Source: an uncultured Peptostreptococcaceae bacterium
GTDB taxonomy: Bacteria; Bacillota; Clostridia; Tissierellales; Peptoniphilaceae
Assembly: GCA_945910665.1 (NCBI GenBank)
Contig: CAMDZK010000045.1
Location: forward strand, 1 to 7,956
DNA length: 7,956 nt
Reading direction: 5' to 3'
The translations under genes and the position numbers were made by a program. Positions 1 to 6,726 of this stretch are shown here, one piece after another (positions within the stretch are counted from its first letter, which is position 1; every line of letters begins with the position of its first letter). The notes below the pieces were generated by a model, which was not told where the DNA came from, ran no database searches, and saw only the letters and a list, made by a program, of their open reading frames with translations.

Positions 1-590
1 AAGTCATAAATTTCATCGCATAAGGAATCTCCCAAGGTTTTCTTTCGACCTTTTTGGTCCACAGATTTTGCATATTCGTCCAAGGCTTTTCGCATCGCTA
101 AGACAGACGTATCTTCTTCTGCTTGCAGCCATTGTTTCCTGATAGCCTCTGCGCCTTCCATGCCTACATCGTCTTGGTCCAAGAACATCGTATGCATCAT
201 TTCCTCCCGGGTGAGTCCAGTAAAAAATTCGCCTGGTTCCAAATCTCCTAAAGAAATTGTCTCACCAAAAGCCAAGTCTGTAAGAACACAAGTATCTTTT
301 CTTTTTGTGTCACCAAAATGTCTGTCAATTCGGTAGTTGAGTCCTTTATGAGTAATATCCAACGTTCCCCCAAAATCGCCATGCCAAGGGGCATAGCGAG
401 TGCGCTCATTCCTTTGAACATCCCCACCCCGATAGGGCGAAAGGCCGTAGAGCATAGAAAATAGAAAGGCGAATAAGGTGGATTTTCCCGCTTCATTGTC
501 TCCAAAAAACAATTGGATATCATCTGAAAAGAGAAATTCTTGCTCTACCCATTTGCCAAACCCCTTGATATAGGCACGCTTAATCTTCAT
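1..590 (-). CDS. yhaN: SbcC/YhaN-type AAA ATPase, N-terminal 196 residues (partial)
   Basis: The reading frame is open from an ATG at 588-590 to the left edge, so only the N-terminus is present; family members are SMC/Rad50-like proteins of many hundreds of residues. The protein begins MKIKRAYIKGFGKW, typical of YhaN/SbcC-like ATPases. A Walker A P-loop, GDNEAGKST, lies at residues 30-38, followed by LFAFLFSMLYGL, the usual helix after the P-loop in this family. The signature motif and Walker B would lie beyond the window. The start overlaps the end of the nuclease gene by 11 bases, and a GGGAGG ribosome binding site at 600-605 sits 9 bases upstream inside that gene, so the two are probably translationally coupled. 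In the family, the ATPase and the metallophosphoesterase form a complex that binds and trims DNA ends. The family is sure. The YhaN name rather than SbcC is a judgement from the N-terminal sequence. Confidence 0.88.
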   Translation of the reverse strand, partial: MKIKRAYIKGFGKWVEQEFLFSDDIQLFFGDNEAGKSTLFAFLFSMLYGLSPYRGGDVQRNERTRYAPWHGDFGGTLDITHKGLNYRIDRHFGDTKRKDTCVLTDLAFGETISLGDLEPGEFFTGLTREEMMHTMFLDQDDVGMEGAEAIRKQWLQAEEDTSVLAMRKALDEYAKSVDQKGRKKTLGDSLCDEIYD

Positions 591-1629
591 ACTGCAGTGC
601 CTCCCTTTGCTGTGCGCGGAGGAGTATCTCCACTGCGCGATCAATGAAAGGATCGTCTGCATGATTTTGAATCGCCCGTGCTAACGCACCAGAAAATCCT
701 ACTTTTTCGATTTCTCGTGCAATGTTATATTCTTCTTTTGTATCATCAAAAATTTGGACAAAAGAAAATCCACATTGAAGGATTTTCATCTGGAGTACCC
801 CTTTTTCTATGAGGAGCGATTCTCTTCTTCGACCAGTTATATAGAGACGCAAAAGTCCTTTTTCTTCAGGGAGTATTTCAAAAAGCTTTTCCTCCAGTTC
901 TTCTGCGGTTTCTATCCCTTGCACATCCACCACAGTGCGTGAAAACTGAATTCCCGGAAGTTGCACCTTTTCTACCTGTGTACCAAAATCAAAAGTAACA
1001 AAGTGTCCCGCTCCTGCCCCTGTTTCATCAAAACCTCGGCTGCGACTAAAGCCTGGATAAGAAAGACCTTGGACATCCACCGCTTTGTGGATATGCCCCA
1101 AAGCGACGTAATCAAATTTTTTCCAAACATCTCCTGTTAGAGTATGATAACCCCCTTCTCCGGTTCCTACATCTCCATGCCACAAAAGGATATGTATGCC
1201 ATCACCGACAGGTGTTGAGATCTCTGGACTTACTTCATTAAATGCGCCGTACCCTTTGCCATAAAAGTGAAGATTTCCAATTTGGATATGTTCTTGACCT
1301 TCTCTCATTACAAACACCCCTGCCCGCTCTTCCAATCGTTCCCAAATACCACCGAGAAAATAGGGGTCGTGGTTTCCAGGAAGAGCAACCACAGGCTGTT
1401 CCAATTGGCGAAAGGCCTCCTCCACCATTTGTAGGGTTCTTTCTTTTGGGTTCGGTGTATCAAAAAAATCGCCGGCAATCACTAAGATCGCTTCCCTCTC
1501 GTTACAAAGATTCACGAGGCCGTTCAAAAATGCTCCTTGGCTACTTTCAATTTGCCCCCGAATTTCTAACGACAAATTAGACAAGGGAGCATCTAAGTGC
1601 GCGTCGGCAATATGAAAAATCTTTTGCAC
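580..1629 (-). CDS. yhaO: SbcD/YhaO-type metallophosphoesterase (DNA repair nuclease)
   Basis: This is a calcineurin-like phosphoesterase of the Mre11/SbcD group. Numbered from the TTG at 1632, all metal-binding motifs are present: DAH (10-12), GDFFD (54-58), GNHD (86-89), HGD (152-154) and GHIH (179-182). The region after about residue 215 is the less conserved capping and ATPase-contact part. At about 350 residues it is somewhat shorter than B. subtilis YhaO. Family members are Mn-dependent nucleases acting on DNA ends with an SbcC/YhaN ATPase, which is the next gene and overlaps by 11 bases. Start choice: TTG (1630-1632) and GTG (1627-1629) are adjacent in frame. The AGGAG at 1636-1640 is only 3 bases from TTG but 6 from GTG, so I chose GTG. 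The gene begins directly after a strong terminator, and I see no promoter of its own, so expression probably depends on read-through. Confidence 0.9.
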   Translation of the reverse strand: MQKIFHIADAHLDAPLSNLSLEIRGQIESSQGAFLNGLVNLCNEREAILVIAGDFFDTPNPKERTLQMVEEAFRQLEQPVVALPGNHDPYFLGGIWERLEERAGVFVMREGQEHIQIGNLHFYGKGYGAFNEVSPEISTPVGDGIHILLWHGDVGTGEGGYHTLTGDVWKKFDYVALGHIHKAVDVQGLSYPGFSRSRGFDETGAGAGHFVTFDFGTQVEKVQLPGIQFSRTVVDVQGIETAEELEEKLFEILPEEKGLLRLYITGRRRESLLIEKGVLQMKILQCGFSFVQIFDDTKEEYNIAREIEKVGFSGALARAIQNHADDPFIDRAVEILLRAQQREALQYED

Positions 1630-1635
1630 CAATAT

Positions 1636-1642
1636 CTCCTTT
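1636..1642 (-). promoter_or_regulatory. Ribosome binding site of yhaO, deciding the start
   Basis: The minus strand reads AAAGGAG, then ATA, TTG, GTG. The distance from AGGAG is 3 bases to TTG and 6 to GTG, which favours GTG at 1627-1629. The site lies one base after the U-tract of the ftsH terminator. Confidence 0.7.
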
Positions 1643-1643
1643 C

Positions 1644-1670
1644 AAAAAAAGCGGTGGAAAACCACCGCTT
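1644..1670 (-). terminator. Intrinsic terminator after ftsH
   Basis: On the minus strand a perfect 9-bp stem AAGCGGTGG / CCACCGCTT with a TTTT loop is followed by an uninterrupted run of T (1644-1650; the last stem pairs also use T). The stem begins 5 bases after the ftsH stop codon. It is GC-rich in its core and is the strongest terminator in the window. The yhaO ribosome binding site follows after a single base. Confidence 0.92.
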
Positions 1671-1675
1671 CTTCA

Positions 1676-3655
1676 TTACATCTCTTTTTCTTCGGATGCA
1701 GTCCCTTCTTTTTTAGGAATCATTTCTTTCTCTTTTTCCGTTAAAGTAGACTCATCTTTTGCTTTTTTAAGGGTGCGTTCAATCGTATCGTCGATTTTTT
1801 TCACCAATTCTAATTCTTCTGGAATTTCCGTGACGCCTTCTTTTGTAAATTCTGTAAAGAGAGCTTGATACTCATCGGAATTCAGCGTTTCTCGTTCAAG
1901 AAGCGCTTTTGCAATACCATGGAGTGCAGGTCTGTGCGTATCCAACAGTTCTAAAGCAGTTGCGTAGGCTTCGCCAATAATGCGTTGCATCTCTGCGTCG
2001 ATTTCCGCTGCCACTTCTTCCGAATAGTTTCTCGTACGACCAAAGTCACGACCCATAAATACTTCTTGGTCATCTTGACCATAGGTCATTGGACCTAATT
2101 TCTCACTCATCCCGTAATGAGTAACCATGGAGCGAGCGATTTTTGTCGCCCGTTCAATATCATTGGATGCCCCTGTGGATATGTCATCTAATACGGTCGC
2201 TTCTGCAGCACGTCCGCCCAATAGGGATATGAGACGATGCTCCATTTGCTTTTTCGTCATATAACTGCGTTCTTCATCAGGAATATAAGCGGTGAATCCA
2301 CCTGCTCCTCCCCGAGGAATAATCGTAATCATATGAACGGGATCCATGTCTGGTAAAAGTGAAGAAACAATGGCGTGCCCTGCTTCGTGATAAGCGGTCA
2401 GGACGCGTTCTTTTTCCACCACGACAGCACTTTTCTTCTCTGGTCCTGCCACGACTTTAATCGCCGCTTCTTCGAAAATCCAGCGTGGAATTTTCTTTAA
2501 GTTATGGCGCGCGGTGAGAAGCGCTGCTTCATTGGTCAAGTTTTCAATATCTGCAGGCGTAAAACCAGCTGTACGTTTCGCGATTTCCGCTAAATTCACG
2601 TCATCTTCTAAACGCTTGTTTTTCGTATGAATTTTTAAGATTTCTTCTCTGCCTTTTACATCGGGAAGTCCAACGGTCACTTGACGGTCAAAACGTCCTG
2701 GGCGTAAAATTGCGGGGTCCAAAATATCTGGGCGGTTGGTTGCAGCCATGATAATAATCCCTTCGTTGCTGCCAAAGCCGTCCATTTCGACTAAGAGTTG
2801 GTTTAAGGTTTGCTCACGCTCATCGTGTCCTCCACCGAGCCCAGCACCACGTTTGCGGCCTACGGCGTCGATTTCATCGATAAAGATAATGCAAGGTGCT
2901 TTTTTCTTTGCCTCTGCAAATAAGTCACGAACACGAGAAGCCCCAACCCCAACAAACATTTCGACAAAGTCAGAACCTGAAATACTAAAGAAAGGTACTT
3001 TCGCTTCTCCAGCCACAGCTTTACTCAAATAGGTTTTTCCTGTTCCAGGAGGCCCTACTAACAATACTCCTTTCGGAATACGCGCACCTAAATCTACATA
3101 TTTACGCGGATCCCGTAAAAAGTCGACAATTTCTTTCAGTTCTTCTTTTTCTTCTTCTAGTCCTGCCACATCGGCAAAAGTAATCAATTCTCCATCTTCT
3201 CTGTGGAGCTTTGCCTTACTCTTTCCAAAGGACATGACCTTACTATTGCCACCTTGGGACTGGCTCATAAAGAGGAACCACAGCCCCGCCAGCATGATTA
3301 CGACAAAGAATGTTGGAATTAATTCAATGTACCAAGGTGTTTGCGGAATGGGTTTACCTACGTACTCGAGTTCCCCCGCTTCTACCTTCTCTTTTAAATA
3401 CGTATTATAAAAATCCATGCGAATTTCATCGGGTAAAAACGCTTCAAAAGTCTCTCCCGAACCTTTTCTCACACCTTGCACAGTTGCACCCGTCGTTGTA
3501 ATTTGTTTAATATCGTCATCTTCTAACGCTTGAACAAACTCTGTCACGGTGAGTTGCTTGGCTTGCGGTGTTTGTGGATTCATCGTCATAAAATAAAGGA
3601 CAAGAGCCAATAAAGGAATTAAGTAGATTCCAATTCCTTTAAACATTCGATTCAA
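1676..3655 (-). CDS. ftsH: ATP-dependent zinc metalloprotease FtsH
   Basis: FtsH is a hexameric membrane-bound AAA+ protease that extracts and degrades misassembled membrane proteins and some regulators. The 659 residues match the usual length. Two membrane segments (about 8-24 and 108-130) flank an external domain. The AAA module has Walker A GPPGTGKT (201-208), the pore-loop region FVEMFVGVG (230-238), Walker B IIFIDEID (256-263) and the second region of homology [20 protein letters not shown] (305-324). The protease has the zinc motif HEAGH (423-427) with a likely third ligand at D499. The tail after about 610 is rich in K and E. The start is TTG: a G-rich ribosome binding site lies 8 bases upstream, and the MNR beginning matches FtsH of B. 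subtilis as I recall it. An ATG three codons downstream is too far (17 bases) from that site. The gap to hpt is 32 bases with no clear promoter, so co-transcription is likely. Confidence 0.98.
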   Translation of the reverse strand: MNRMFKGIGIYLIPLLALVLYFMTMNPQTPQAKQLTVTEFVQALEDDDIKQITTTGATVQGVRKGSGETFEAFLPDEIRMDFYNTYLKEKVEAGELEYVGKPIPQTPWYIELIPTFFVVIMLAGLWFLFMSQSQGGNSKVMSFGKSKAKLHREDGELITFADVAGLEEEKEELKEIVDFLRDPRKYVDLGARIPKGVLLVGPPGTGKTYLSKAVAGEAKVPFFSISGSDFVEMFVGVGASRVRDLFAEAKKKAPCIIFIDEIDAVGRKRGAGLGGGHDEREQTLNQLLVEMDGFGSNEGIIIMAATNRPDILDPAILRPGRFDRQVTVGLPDVKGREEILKIHTKNKRLEDDVNLAEIAKRTAGFTPADIENLTNEAALLTARHNLKKIPRWIFEEAAIKVVAGPEKKSAVVVEKERVLTAYHEAGHAIVSSLLPDMDPVHMITIIPRGGAGGFTAYIPDEERSYMTKKQMEHRLISLLGGRAAEATVLDDISTGASNDIERATKIARSMVTHYGMSEKLGPMTYGQDDQEVFMGRDFGRTRNYSEEVAAEIDAEMQRIIGEAYATALELLDTHRPALHGIAKALLERETLNSDEYQALFTEFTKEGVTEIPEELELVKKIDDTIERTLKKAKDESTLTEKEKEMIPKKEGTASEEKEM

Positions 3656-3663
3656 TTCACATT

Positions 3664-3670
3664 CCCCCTT
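3664..3670 (-). promoter_or_regulatory. G-rich ribosome binding site of ftsH, supporting the TTG start
   Basis: The minus strand reads AAGGGGG, then 8 bases, then TTG. Within the 8 bases is an ATG immediately followed by TGA (3657-3662), a minimal start-stop. GGGGG is a weaker match to the anti-Shine-Dalgarno sequence than the AGGAGG seen before hup and rqcP, and with TTG suggests moderated initiation. Confidence 0.65.
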
Positions 3671-3687
3671 TCAATCAAAAGTTAATA

Positions 3688-4233
3688 TTATCCAGAATAA
3701 GCCTCTTCATTTAACACGGCTAAAAATGGCAAATTTCGATATTTTTCTGCAAAATCGAGTCCATAACCCACAACAAATTCATCGGGCAAAGTGAATCCGA
3801 CCATGTCGACATCCATTTTTGCTTTTCTGCGGTTCGGCTTATCAAAGAGCGTGACTATGGATACAGATGCAGTTCCTCGATCTTCTAATAGTTCGTAAAT
3901 GTACTTTAATGTGTACCCGGAGTCAATAATATCTTCGACGATAATCACATGTTTTCCTTCAATGGATTGATCCAAATCTTTTAACACGCGTACGACGCCA
4001 CTGGTCGTTGTCGAAGAACCGTAGCTTGAAACCGCCATAAAGTCAAAACTAAGTGGTAAGTCGATTTGTCGTGCTAAATCGGCCATAAAAATGGCAGACC
4101 CTTTTAATATACCCACTAAAACAATATCTTTTCCTGCCCATTTTTTCGTAATGTCAGCACCTAACTCACGAATACGATTTTGGATTTGTTCTTCCGTCAA
4201 TAAAATTTCTCGAATTTCTTTATACTCGTGCAT
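3688..4233 (-). CDS. hpt: Hypoxanthine phosphoribosyltransferase
   Basis: This enzyme transfers phosphoribose from PRPP to hypoxanthine (and usually guanine) in cytoplasmic purine salvage. The 181 residues match the family. The PRPP-binding signature VIIVEDIIDSGYTL lies at residues 96-109, with the acidic pair E100-D101 and D104. The K44-G45 loop residues are in VGILKGS, and the C-terminal purine-contact region is VGYGLDFAEKYRNLP (155-169). The ATG overlaps the end of tilS by 14 bases in another frame, and a good AAGGAGG lies 6 bases upstream inside tilS, indicating translational coupling. tilS-hpt-ftsH is a widely conserved trio in Bacillota; some lineages such as Listeria carry a TilS-Hpt fusion. 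Here they are separate proteins. Work in B. subtilis has reported that TilS and HprT together stimulate ftsH expression; whether that holds here is unknown. Confidence 0.97.
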   Translation of the reverse strand: MHEYKEIREILLTEEQIQNRIRELGADITKKWAGKDIVLVGILKGSAIFMADLARQIDLPLSFDFMAVSSYGSSTTTSGVVRVLKDLDQSIEGKHVIIVEDIIDSGYTLKYIYELLEDRGTASVSIVTLFDKPNRRKAKMDVDMVGFTLPDEFVVGYGLDFAEKYRNLPFLAVLNEEAYSG

Positions 4234-5563
4234 CCGTATCCTCCTTCATCTCTATGCGAAAATAGCTTTTACTATCTAAATCTCTCGTACGTTCACTTTT
4301 TTTGATGCCCATCACCCAGAAAACTTCATCGTTCATCGCAAGGAGAGGCCACTGGTCTCTCAAATCGACGCGTATTTTCTCATCTTTCATAAGATGGGCA
4401 ATGGACTTTGTTCCATTCATGCCAAAAGGTTGTATCCAGTCTCCTTGCCGTCTGGCGCGGATGATTGTTTCTTCTGCCCATTCTTCTGGGAGATAAAAGA
4501 CATAGGGATCATTTCTATCTTCTGACACATTTTGTGCTTTCTCGATACGAATCGTCCATCGACCAAAAGTTGCGTTTGTCGGTTGAATGGGTAGACTTCC
4601 TAACAAGAAGGGTGTATCGATCTTCAATAGAATACCCTTTTGCGTCTTTGCAATATACAAATCGTGTAGCTTTTTTTCACGCCCAGACCCCTGATGGATA
4701 AGTCGGTCCACTTCTTCAATTTGTTTTCTAGAAAGTCCTTCAGCATCTCCTTTTAATTTTACCATACATGCTCTTAAAATGTTTCTTCGAAAAGCAGGAC
4801 TTTCTTCTAAGAAAGTATGAGGTAAAAGAATTTCAGAAGAATTATCGGAATACTCTTCTAGATAGGACCGTGCATCATCCCAGAGAAGGACACTTGCATC
4901 TTTAGCATTGGCAGACAATGTCTCTAAGGCACCAAGAATATTGGGATTAAACTGTTCCAATACAGGGAGCAGTTCAAGACGCACGCGGTTCCTTCCGTAA
5001 TCGGTTTCTTGATTTGTTTCATCGAAACAGTAGGTTTGTCCTACATTCTCTAAATATTCTATAATTTCTTTTTTCGTATAGGGAAGAAGTGGTCTTAGAA
5101 TCGATCCGTCCTTTTGCTCCATACCCACTAATCCGTCGACCCCAGTCCCCCGAAGAATACGTAACAAAATCGTTTCTGCTTGGTCTTGTCGATGATGTCC
5201 AGTGGCAAGAAAATGAAGGTTGGTTTCAGTGAGGACATCCTGAAAAAATAGATGGCGTGCTTTCCGCCCCGCCATTTCAAAAGACATGCCCCATTCACGG
5301 GCACGCGTGGGTACATCCTCCCACTTTTCGTAGAGAGGGACCTCCAGTCTTTGCGTAAGAGCACGACAAAACTCCACATCTTTATCTGCATTTTCTCTCA
5401 ATCCATGGTGGAGAATCGCTGCAACGAGTGGAAAGGACTGTTTCTTTCGATACGACGCAAGAAGACAGAGTACTGCCACAGAATCCGGTCCTCCAGATAA
5501 TGCGACAACAATCCCTTTTTCTACAGGAATGTCTTCTAACCACCGATGAATGTGCTTTTCCAT
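4220..5563 (-). CDS. tilS: tRNA(Ile)-lysidine synthetase
   Basis: TilS uses ATP and lysine to convert C34 of the AUA-reading tRNA-Ile to lysidine, which changes both its decoding and its charging; it is normally essential. The N-terminal PP-loop ATPase has the signature SGGPDS (23-28), the conserved GHHRQDQAET (122-131), RPLLPYTKKEI (157-167) and RNRVR (191-195). A linker region leads to the C-terminal TilS domain at about 365-440, including ARRQGDWIQPFGMNG. The length of 447 residues is normal. ATG start with AGGAG (5569-5573) 5 bases upstream. It is preceded by a terminator-like hairpin on the yabR stop codon, so part of its transcription may depend on read-through. The end overlaps hpt by 14 bases. 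Confidence 0.97.
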   Translation of the reverse strand: MEKHIHRWLEDIPVEKGIVVALSGGPDSVAVLCLLASYRKKQSFPLVAAILHHGLRENADKDVEFCRALTQRLEVPLYEKWEDVPTRAREWGMSFEMAGRKARHLFFQDVLTETNLHFLATGHHRQDQAETILLRILRGTGVDGLVGMEQKDGSILRPLLPYTKKEIIEYLENVGQTYCFDETNQETDYGRNRVRLELLPVLEQFNPNILGALETLSANAKDASVLLWDDARSYLEEYSDNSSEILLPHTFLEESPAFRRNILRACMVKLKGDAEGLSRKQIEEVDRLIHQGSGREKKLHDLYIAKTQKGILLKIDTPFLLGSLPIQPTNATFGRWTIRIEKAQNVSEDRNDPYVFYLPEEWAEETIIRARRQGDWIQPFGMNGTKSIAHLMKDEKIRVDLRDQWPLLAMNDEVFWVMGIKKSERTRDLDSKSYFRIEMKEDTDARV

Positions 5564-5573
5564 ACTCTCTCCT

Positions 5574-5601
5574 AAAAGAAAAAACCGGAAGGCTCCGGTT
5601 T
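5574..5601 (-). terminator. Intrinsic terminator or attenuator between yabR and tilS
   Basis: The minus strand has an 8-bp stem AAACCGGA / TCCGGTTT around a GCCT loop, followed by T6, C, T4. The stem starts inside the yabR stop codon (TAA at 5600-5602), and the T-tract runs directly into the AGGAG of tilS with no spacer. Because tilS needs transcription, either read-through is substantial or the hairpin is conditional. Confidence 0.82.
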
Positions 5602-6025
5602 ATGCATGTACATTTTTTTTCGTACGGTTTCCCATAGCGCGTTTATTTGCGCGATGGCGAATTTGATCGTGTCGTTCGTTACTTTCCTTCATAAAGCGTG
5701 ACAAGCGATCTTCAAAGGAAAGATTTTCCTCTACAGGGGTTTTGCGTGGCGCTCGATGATCCCTTTCTTTTGGTGGACGAGAAACTTTCGGAGGTTCCTG
5801 CGCTTTTCGAATCGAGAGGTTAATTTTATCCCCTTTAATCTCCATGACTTTCACAGTGACGGTGTCGTCCTTCTTAAGGAAGTCGTTAATATCTTCCACA
5901 AATGATTTTGAAACTTCTGAAATGTGGACGAGCCCGCTTTCTCCCGTTTCCAATGTGACAAAGGCTCCAAATTTTGTAATCCCCGTCACTTTTCCTTCAA
6001 CAATTTGCCCTACCTCAATCGGCAT
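5600..6025 (-). CDS. yabR: S1-domain RNA-binding protein, YabR type
   Basis: This is a small RNA-binding protein of the YabR/general-stress-protein-13 type. Residues 1-72 form one S1 OB-fold domain with the expected pattern VGQIVEGKVTGITKFGAFV, then GLVHISEVS (31-39) and KVMEIKGDKINLSIRKA (59-75). The rest is a hydrophilic, strongly basic tail rich in R, K and P, likely to add nonspecific nucleic acid binding. The length (141) is close to B. subtilis YabR (about 130). Related S1 proteins bind ribosomes or mRNA and act as post-transcriptional regulators; the target here is unknown. The ATG is preceded 10 bases upstream by an SD-like AAGGGGTG (6036-6043). The gene has its own strong promoter, unlike most of its neighbours, and the ribosome binding site lies in an inverted repeat. 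Confidence 0.93.
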   Translation of the reverse strand: MPIEVGQIVEGKVTGITKFGAFVTLETGESGLVHISEVSKSFVEDINDFLKKDDTVTVKVMEIKGDKINLSIRKAQEPPKVSRPPKERDHRAPRKTPVEENLSFEDRLSRFMKESNERHDQIRHRANKRAMGNRTKKNVHA

Positions 6026-6038
6026 AAACCAAAAGCAC

Positions 6039-6078
6039 CCCTTTGTTATGTAATACTTTGAGTATAACCAACAAAGGG
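6039..6078 (-). repeat. Inverted repeat spanning the yabR promoter -10 and ribosome binding site
   Basis: Perfect 9-base arms CCCTTTGTT (6070-6078, in the promoter spacer) and AACAAAGGG (6039-6047, in the leader, overlapping the SD) are separated by 22 bases that contain the -10 box. A further CCTTTGTT half copy lies at 6094-6101, upstream of the -35. As DNA it looks like an operator. As RNA it can form only in transcripts that start upstream, with a nested ATAC/GTAT stem, and would then cover the yabR ribosome binding site. Confidence 0.7.
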
Positions 6079-6089
6079 CTGCCTGTCAA
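6061..6089 (-). promoter_or_regulatory. Sigma-A-type promoter for yabR
   Basis: The minus strand has a perfect -35 TTGACA (6084-6089), a 17-base spacer and -10 TATACT (6061-6066). Transcription would start near 6054, giving a leader of about 29 bases with the ribosome binding site at 6036-6043. It probably also serves tilS, hpt and ftsH by read-through of the following hairpin. Confidence 0.88.
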
Positions 6090-6105
6090 CGAAAACAAAG
6101 GATTC

Positions 6106-6420
6106 CTAGTTTTCTGTTTTCTCTTTTTCATATTCTGCCATGCCTTCAATGGGAACCGGCGTAAGGTCGGTAGGTTCTAATCCTTTTTTGCGCGCATACT
6201 CTTCTACCAAGGTTAAATCGCCATTCCAATCGCGCATGGTTTCAAGTTCACGAATCTCCTCTTCTAATGCCTGTATCTCTTTTTCTTTCCCAGCAATTTC
6301 TTCGTTATGTCGCTTAAAGAGAAGTTGCTGATCCACAATGGAATACAGTCCGTACAAGAGAAGAATGAAGACACCAAGTACAATCGCGTTTTGCTTGATG
6401 CGTTTGTGTTTTCTTTTCAT
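6106..6420 (-). CDS. divIC: Septum formation initiator DivIC/FtsB family
   Basis: DivIC is a small bitopic protein of the division machinery that works with FtsL and DivIB in septal peptidoglycan synthesis. The 104 residues show the family plan: a basic cytoplasmic N-terminus (MKRKHKRIKQ), one membrane helix at about 12-28, then an external coiled coil at about 33-63 (EEIAGKEKEIQALEEEIRELE). The short C-terminal domain includes LVEEYARKKGL (71-81), the analogue of the usual EEYARKELG-like motif. The tail is short and charged. It starts 10 bases after rqcP with AGGGGG about 6 bases upstream. Position after rqcP and before yabR is the conserved location of divIC in Bacillota and supports DivIC over other FtsB/FtsL-like proteins. 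Confidence 0.93.
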   Translation of the reverse strand: MKRKHKRIKQNAIVLGVFILLLYGLYSIVDQQLLFKRHNEEIAGKEKEIQALEEEIRELETMRDWNGDLTLVEEYARKKGLEPTDLTPVPIEGMAEYEKEKTEN

Positions 6421-6430
6421 GACACGCCCC

Positions 6431-6679
6431 CTATTCTTGGGAAAGGATCGTGTACATCTCTTGCGCTTGCTCTTTTTTCGGCGAAGGAATCAGAGAATCC
6501 ACGCGGAAACGAATGACACGGTCACCAAAGCGAATCGTCAGCACATCACCGATAGCTACTTCATCGCCTGCCTTTGCAGTTTTTTCATTTTTAAGAACAC
6601 GGCCTGTGTCACAGGCTTGTTTTGCAACCGTTCTTCGTTTTATAATGCGAGCGTCCTTTAGAAATTTATCGATACGCAT
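6431..6679 (-). CDS. rqcP: RqcP, S4-domain ribosome-associated quality control protein
   Basis: RqcP (formerly YabO) binds the obstructed 50S subunit carrying peptidyl-tRNA and works with RqcH in C-terminal alanine tailing of stalled nascent chains. The protein is 82 residues. The S4 RNA-binding domain occupies about residues 1-60, with the opening MRIDKFLKDARIIKRRTVAK, a later GRVLKNEKTAKAGDEVAIGD and the closing strand LTIRFGDRVIRFRV. The ending MYTILSQE resembles the C-terminus of Bacillus YabO. Its place between hup and divIC matches the conserved cluster and separates it from other Hsp15-like S4 proteins. ATG start, with a strong AGGAGG (6684-6689) 4 bases upstream, directly after the U-tract of a hairpin that follows hup. 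Confidence 0.95.
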   Translation of the reverse strand: MRIDKFLKDARIIKRRTVAKQACDTGRVLKNEKTAKAGDEVAIGDVLTIRFGDRVIRFRVDSLIPSPKKEQAQEMYTILSQE

Positions 6680-6691
6680 GGTTCCTCCTAT

Positions 6692-6720
6692 AAAAAAGAA
6701 TCAGGGTGCACCTGATTCTT
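6692..6720 (-). terminator. Intrinsic terminator or attenuator between hup and rqcP
   Basis: A perfect 10-bp stem AAGAATCAGG / CCTGATTCTT with a 5-base loop is followed on the minus strand by continuous T (6692-6697, two shared with the stem). It starts 6 bases after the hup stop codon; the rqcP AGGAGG follows 2 bases after the T-tract. It probably lets the very abundant HU be made without matching amounts of RqcP and DivIC. Confidence 0.85.
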
Positions 6721-6726
6721 CATACA

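Noticed and set aside
248..523. Minus-strand open frame of 91 residues near the left edge
   Set aside because: It lies in another frame of the YhaN-type gene, whose frame is open from 590 to the edge and encodes a P-loop and family-typical sequence.
3644..3646. ATG as the start of ftsH
   Set aside because: It is 17 bases from the ribosome binding site, while TTG at 3653-3655 is 8 bases away and restores the MNR beginning usual in Bacillus-type FtsH.
3675..3725. Possible ftsH promoter with a GATAAT-like -10 at the end of hpt
   Set aside because: The matching -35 position (GTTAAA) has only three of six consensus bases; not enough to call.
5128..5391. Minus-strand open frame of 87 residues inside tilS
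   Set aside because: It is a shifted frame of the conserved PP-loop domain of TilS, which is intact in its own frame.
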